DNA from: JAHJRJ01 sp037443685
Lineage (GTDB): Bacteria > Bacteroidota > Ignavibacteria > UBA10030 > BY39
Reading direction: 5' to 3'
DNA length: 8,860 nt
Assembly: GCA_037443685.1 (NCBI GenBank)
Contig: JBBINX010000086.1
Span: forward strand, 1-8,860
How positions within the stretch are numbered: the first letter of the stretch is position 1; each line of letters begins with the position of its first letter. Below, one piece after another: positions 6,061-8,860 of the stretch. The translations under genes and the position numbers were made by a program. The notes under the pieces are model-generated. The model worked only from the letters and a program-made list of their open reading frames with translations, was not told where the DNA came from and did not search any database.

Positions 6061-8061
6061 TCAATTTGAGGAGAGACTTCGATATCTTTTAATTTTTCCT
6101 TCGACAACCGAGAATAACAAGTCGATATCGAGTGGTTTTGTCAAGTAGTCGTCTACTCCGAGCTGAAGTCCGGACCTGATGATTCCACCATCTCCCAGAA
6201 CACTCATTAGAACGAATGGAATTTTATTTAACAACGGATGTTTTTGGATCAAACCGAAGAAACTGAAGCCATCCATTTGTGAGTTCTGGAATTTGATATC
6301 AGAAATGATTAAATCTACCGAATTGTTCTGCAATACAAGGAGTGCATCGGGTACTGAAGGTGCTGTATAAACTTTATAGTTTCGGGAGATCAACTCGTGT
6401 TCTACAGTTTTTAACAACAATTCATCATCGTCAACTACTAAAATTACACCCTTCGTACTTATTTTCATAAACAACGATAGGATGTAGGCTTCTAATTTTG
6501 ACGCTTCTTCGGAATTGATCTGATAGAGTTGCTTCAGCTCTTCTAAATGTTTGGTATTCAGAGGGCCAATTCTGTTAAACTTGATTGCCTCTTCAATTTT
6601 CGAAATATATAATTCATGGCGGACATCAATCTCGAGATTGGCGTGTTCCTCGAATGATAACTCCAGTAGCTCTTTTAATCCCATAAGTTTATGGATTTGT
6701 TCAACTTCTGGTTGTCCATCTGCCCAAAATTCCTTTAACCGTTTTTTGTACAGAGCATATTTATCCTCCAATTGTTCAGGAATATGAACGCCTAACAGTT
6801 CCATTTTGTAATCGTAAGCACGTGTAAATTGTTCTTGAATCTGTTCTAATTTTTGGATGAACTTAGCTTCCATTTCTCTTTTTAGATTAGTCCTTATTTC
6901 TTCTACCTTTTGGTTCTCGACTGTAACTAATTGAGCTTGTGAATTTTTAAGTTTATCGGCTTCAATTTCCAAAGATTTTTGAAATTCTTCGTGTAATCGT
7001 TGTTTTTCTAACTCGATTTCGTTCTGATAGTGTGCACTCAGTTCAGTTCTTATACTTTCTTCTAAGATTGTTTGCTTTTTTGCAAATTCGTTTTTTTCGC
7101 GTTCACGAATTCTGGCTAATTCGGCAGCTAAAACTCTTTGTGTCTGTTCTTCTAACTCTTTTTGTTTAGCTGACAATTGCTGGGCAAGTGTCGATTTTTC
7201 ATTCTCGTAGTACATTTTAATGTCGGTTTTTTCTTTCTCTAATTGTTGATGAAAATCACTCGTAAGCTTTTCCTTTAATTCTTCGGTTTGCATCTGAATA
7301 GTATCTATTTTTAGTTTGTCGTTTTCTTCTTTAAGTTTTTCAATTTCGGTTTTAAGCCTTTCCTCAAATTGTAATGTTAGTTCTTTCTCCCGTTCTAGAG
7401 AGGCATTATGTTCGTTTTCTAATAAAATTTTGGATTTATTTTCGAGTTCTAATTGAATTGCTTGGATTTTTGATTGGAATTCTAATTCAAGACGCTGCTT
7501 CATTTCAGTCTCTAAAAAAGATTGTTCAGCGTGGAACTGGTCGCGAAGTCTCTGCTCGGTAGAAACTAATTCCGTTTCTAATTTATTCTGATATTCTTGT
7601 TCAATTTTGTTTTTTGTATTACTTACTTGTTCTTCAAATTGATGTGCTAGCTTGATACGTTCCTGTTCAAATCGTTGTTTTTCTTGTTCTAATTTTTTTG
7701 CAACTGCTTTTTCGACTTTAACTAATTCCTCTTTAAATTTAGCTTGGAACTCTTTTTCAATATTGTCTTTCAAATTATCTGTCTTGGTTACTTTTGGTTC
7801 TTCAAGTTTTTCAATCGCTTCTTCTTTTATATTCTTGATATTTACAATACCCATTTTGGGCTGGGAAGTACTATCCGTTTTAAAATATTCGATCCTTTCT
7901 ATAAAAGCCAGAACATAAGGATTGGACGGATCAACTGCCTTTGCTCGTTGAACAAGCTCTGAAGCTGCCTCAAAATTTTTTACCTTTATGAATGAATCAG
8001 CTTCCTTCAAAAATTTTGAGACTGCTTCACGTTTATCTGTATATACCGTTTCTGTTGCCAT
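6061..8061 (-). CDS. Coiled-coil protein with TPR-like N-terminus and C-terminal response-regulator receiver domain
   Basis: A 666-residue cytoplasmic protein without signal peptide or membrane helix. Residues about 8-60 look like a single TPR-type helical hairpin (SFIKVKNFEAASELVQRAKAVDP). About 97-415 is a long Glu/Lys/Gln-rich coiled coil with an aromatic residue at many of its turns. About 430-530 is helical and contains a duplicated 22-residue motif 47 residues apart. Residues 538-660 form a receiver domain with the acidic cluster Asp544-Asp546, phospho-acceptor Asp588 (LIISD), Ser620 at the switch position, Tyr639 and Lys642 (TKP), so phosphorylation looks possible. There is no DNA-binding or enzymatic output domain after the receiver. 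The likely role is a phosphorylation-tuned scaffold, loosely reminiscent of receiver/coiled-coil polarity proteins such as FrzS, but the order is reversed and the function is unknown. A good AAAGGG site (8068-8073) lies 6 nt before the ATG. No kinase gene is adjacent. Confidence 0.82.
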   Translation of the reverse strand: MATETVYTDKREAVSKFLKEADSFIKVKNFEAASELVQRAKAVDPSNPYVLAFIERIEYFKTDSTSQPKMGIVNIKNIKEEAIEKLEEPKVTKTDNLKDNIEKEFQAKFKEELVKVEKAVAKKLEQEKQRFEQERIKLAHQFEEQVSNTKNKIEQEYQNKLETELVSTEQRLRDQFHAEQSFLETEMKQRLELEFQSKIQAIQLELENKSKILLENEHNASLEREKELTLQFEERLKTEIEKLKEENDKLKIDTIQMQTEELKEKLTSDFHQQLEKEKTDIKMYYENEKSTLAQQLSAKQKELEEQTQRVLAAELARIREREKNEFAKKQTILEESIRTELSAHYQNEIELEKQRLHEEFQKSLEIEADKLKNSQAQLVTVENQKVEEIRTNLKREMEAKFIQKLEQIQEQFTRAYDYKMELLGVHIPEQLEDKYALYKKRLKEFWADGQPEVEQIHKLMGLKELLELSFEEHANLEIDVRHELYISKIEEAIKFNRIGPLNTKHLEELKQLYQINSEEASKLEAYILSLFMKISTKGVILVVDDDELLLKTVEHELISRNYKVYTAPSVPDALLVLQNNSVDLIISDIKFQNSQMDGFSFFGLIQKHPLLNKIPFVLMSVLGDGGIIRSGLQLGVDDYLTKPLDIDLLFSVVEGKIKRYRSLSSN

Positions 8062-8105
8062 ATGCTGCCCTTTGTTACATATTGAAAATAATATAATTTG
8101 GAGTA

Positions 8106-8134
8106 AAGATATAAAGTTTTATATCAAATATCAA
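8106..8134 (-). promoter_or_regulatory. Candidate minus-strand promoter with embedded palindrome
   Basis: On the minus strand TTGATA (8134-8129) and TATCTT (8111-8106) are separated by 17 nt. This would start transcription near 8099, about 38 nt before the coiled-coil/receiver gene. The spacer contains a perfect inverted repeat, GATATAAA (8108-8115) and TTTATATC (8118-8125), around a 2-nt centre, overlapping the -10 box. A tandem ATATCAA repeat (8121-8134) overlaps the -35 side. This looks like a promoter with an operator, although AT-rich DNA makes short palindromes less surprising. Confidence 0.4.
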
Positions 8135-8148
8135 GTTTTTTGTTTCGT

Positions 8149-8177
8149 TTGTATCTAATAAATATTTCCAGTATATT
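8149..8177 (+). promoter_or_regulatory. Candidate promoter for dut
   Basis: TTGTAT (8149-8154) and TATATT (8172-8177) lie 17 nt apart, giving a start near 8184 and a leader of about 15 nt before the dut ATG. The -35 box matches the consensus in only three positions. The same TATATT hexamer occurs in the candidate promoter before the B12 leader. Confidence 0.3.
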
Positions 8178-8198
8178 TTGTGAAAAAATACACAAAAA

Positions 8199-8642
8199 AT
8201 GAAAATTCCTGTAACAAAAGTAGATCCATTCGGCGAAAAAGTTACCCTTCCAAGTTACGCTACACCCGGTTCAGCGGGTATGGATTTATGTGCCACCTTA
8301 AATAGCGACGTTATCCTTAAACCAAACGATTCGTATTTAATTCCAACAGGTTTAAAAATTGAACTTCCTGATGGTTACGAAGCACAGGTGAGACCACGAA
8401 GCGGGTTAGCGATTAAACATAATATTATAGTTTTAAATTCGCCCGGCACCATCGATTCGGACTACAGAGGCGAGATTAAAGTAATTTTAAAAAATTTAGG
8501 TGATAAAAATTTTGTTGTTAAAAATGGAGATCGGATCGCTCAGTTAGTCGTTGCCCCTTATGTAAGGATAGAATGGGATGAAGTGGATCGGATAAACGAT
8601 ACCGAACGCGGTAGCGGCGGTTTTGGACATACAGGTAATTAA
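8199..8642 (+). CDS. dut: dUTP diphosphatase (dUTPase), trimeric type
   Basis: A 147-residue trimeric dUTPase that hydrolyses dUTP to dUMP and pyrophosphate, keeping uracil out of DNA and supplying dUMP for thymidylate synthesis. All five family motifs are present in order: PGSAGMDL (23-30); RPRSGLA (65-71); GTIDSDYRGEI (83-93), with the catalytic Asp86 that activates water and Tyr89 that excludes ribose; GDRIAQLV (110-117); and the C-terminal arm RGSGGFGHTG (137-146), which closes over the phosphates. Length is typical. The ATG at 8199 is supported by the standard spacing to motif 1. There is no clear Shine-Dalgarno sequence, only an A-rich leader. The gene diverges from the coiled-coil/receiver gene and is followed after 3 nt by a membrane-protein gene, probably in the same operon. 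Confidence 0.96.
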   Translation: MKIPVTKVDPFGEKVTLPSYATPGSAGMDLCATLNSDVILKPNDSYLIPTGLKIELPDGYEAQVRPRSGLAIKHNIIVLNSPGTIDSDYRGEIKVILKNLGDKNFVVKNGDRIAQLVVAPYVRIEWDEVDRINDTERGSGGFGHTGN

Positions 8643-8645
8643 AAT

Positions 8646-8860
8646 ATGGATAACTTAAATTTAGATAAGCTTAGTACGATTGTTTTCATCGGAGCAGGAT
8701 TGTTGGTCGGACTATTATTATTTTTCATACAGTCGGTTATATCTCCGTTTATAATCTTGTTTGCAATATTATTCCTATTGTATCCATTGCGTCAGATCCA
8801 ATACAGCAAAACTATTATGTGGCTTGCGCTGTTTTTATTTTTAATTTGGTTTTTATTTGA
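8646..8860 (+). CDS. Multi-pass membrane protein, N-terminal part (cut by window end)
   Basis: From the ATG at 8646 the frame stays open for 71 codons to the end of the window. After a short polar start (MDNLNLDKLS), three hydrophobic segments follow at about residues 12-32, 34-49 and 57-71, so this is an integral inner-membrane protein. The pattern ISPFIILFAILFLLYPLRQ resembles the start of AI-2E-type permeases as found in related bacteria, but too little is present to assign a family with confidence. It starts 3 nt after the dut stop, which implies cotranscription and probably coupled translation. No separate ribosome binding site is obvious beyond GGT within the end of dut. Confidence 0.7.
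   Translation, partial: MDNLNLDKLSTIVFIGAGLLVGLLLFFIQSVISPFIILFAILFLLYPLRQIQYSKTIMWLALFLFLIWFLF

Noticed and set aside
6179..7962. Several plus-strand frames of 60-90 residues opposite the coiled-coil gene
   Set aside because: The Glu/Lys-rich coding strand gives Ser/Phe/Leu-rich antisense frames without stops. The peptides are low-complexity shadows.
1..8860. CRISPR array, rRNA genes or phage attachment sites
   Set aside because: No regularly spaced repeats, rRNA-like blocks or integrase genes were seen on either strand.

Overview
The window reads as an AT-rich bacterial chromosome segment. A 5' third looks accessory and eroded, and the remaining two thirds look like ordinary core genome. 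Gene style points to the Bacteroidota/Chlorobi/Ignavibacteria side of the tree (FCB group): a TonB-dependent cobalamin receptor under a B12 riboswitch, a long coiled-coil protein ending in a receiver domain, an IS200-like transposase, and a Fic protein beside a type I methylase. This placement is an inference from gene content, not from a marker gene. The organism is certainly Gram-negative, because an outer-membrane receptor is encoded.

Region 1 (1-3413) is a damaged mobile/defence locus. A complete IS200/IS605-type HUH transposase (26-484) is followed after 5 nt by an 84-nt remnant of the start of a type I methylase gene (490-573). Next comes a leader carrying two related 14-bp inverted repeats (686-720 and 726-762), the second ending 3 nt before the start codon of a Fic AMP-transferase with a C-terminal winged helix (766-1905). 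Then comes a second, nearly full-length hsdM, split by a -1 frameshift near 2115 (1924-2121 and 2109-3413). No hsdS or hsdR lies in the window, so no complete restriction-modification system can be seen here. From 3414 to about 3734 I see no gene.

Region 2 (3735-6056) is a cobalamin-uptake unit. A candidate promoter (3735-3762) leads into a cobalamin riboswitch aptamer (about 3790-3948) and an expression platform ending in a strong intrinsic terminator (4010-4043). The btuB-type TonB-dependent receptor follows (4081-6018). Complementary segments that could act as a switch (3942-3948 with 3978-3984, and 3967-3974 with 4026-4033) can be read directly. A shared stem-loop (6025-6056) closes this unit against the convergent gene.

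Region 3 (6061-8860) holds, on the minus strand, a 666-residue protein with a TPR-like N-terminus, about 320 residues of coiled coil, a 47-residue-period repeat and a C-terminal receiver domain. It is divergently transcribed from dut (dUTPase, 8199-8642). A multi-pass membrane protein starts 3 nt after dut and runs off the window. The divergent intergenic region contains an 18-bp palindrome inside a candidate minus-strand promoter.

The items most worth following are the twin operator-like repeats before fic, the duplicated hsdM start flanking fic, and the architecture of the coiled-coil/receiver protein. I did not find a clearly new multi-gene system.
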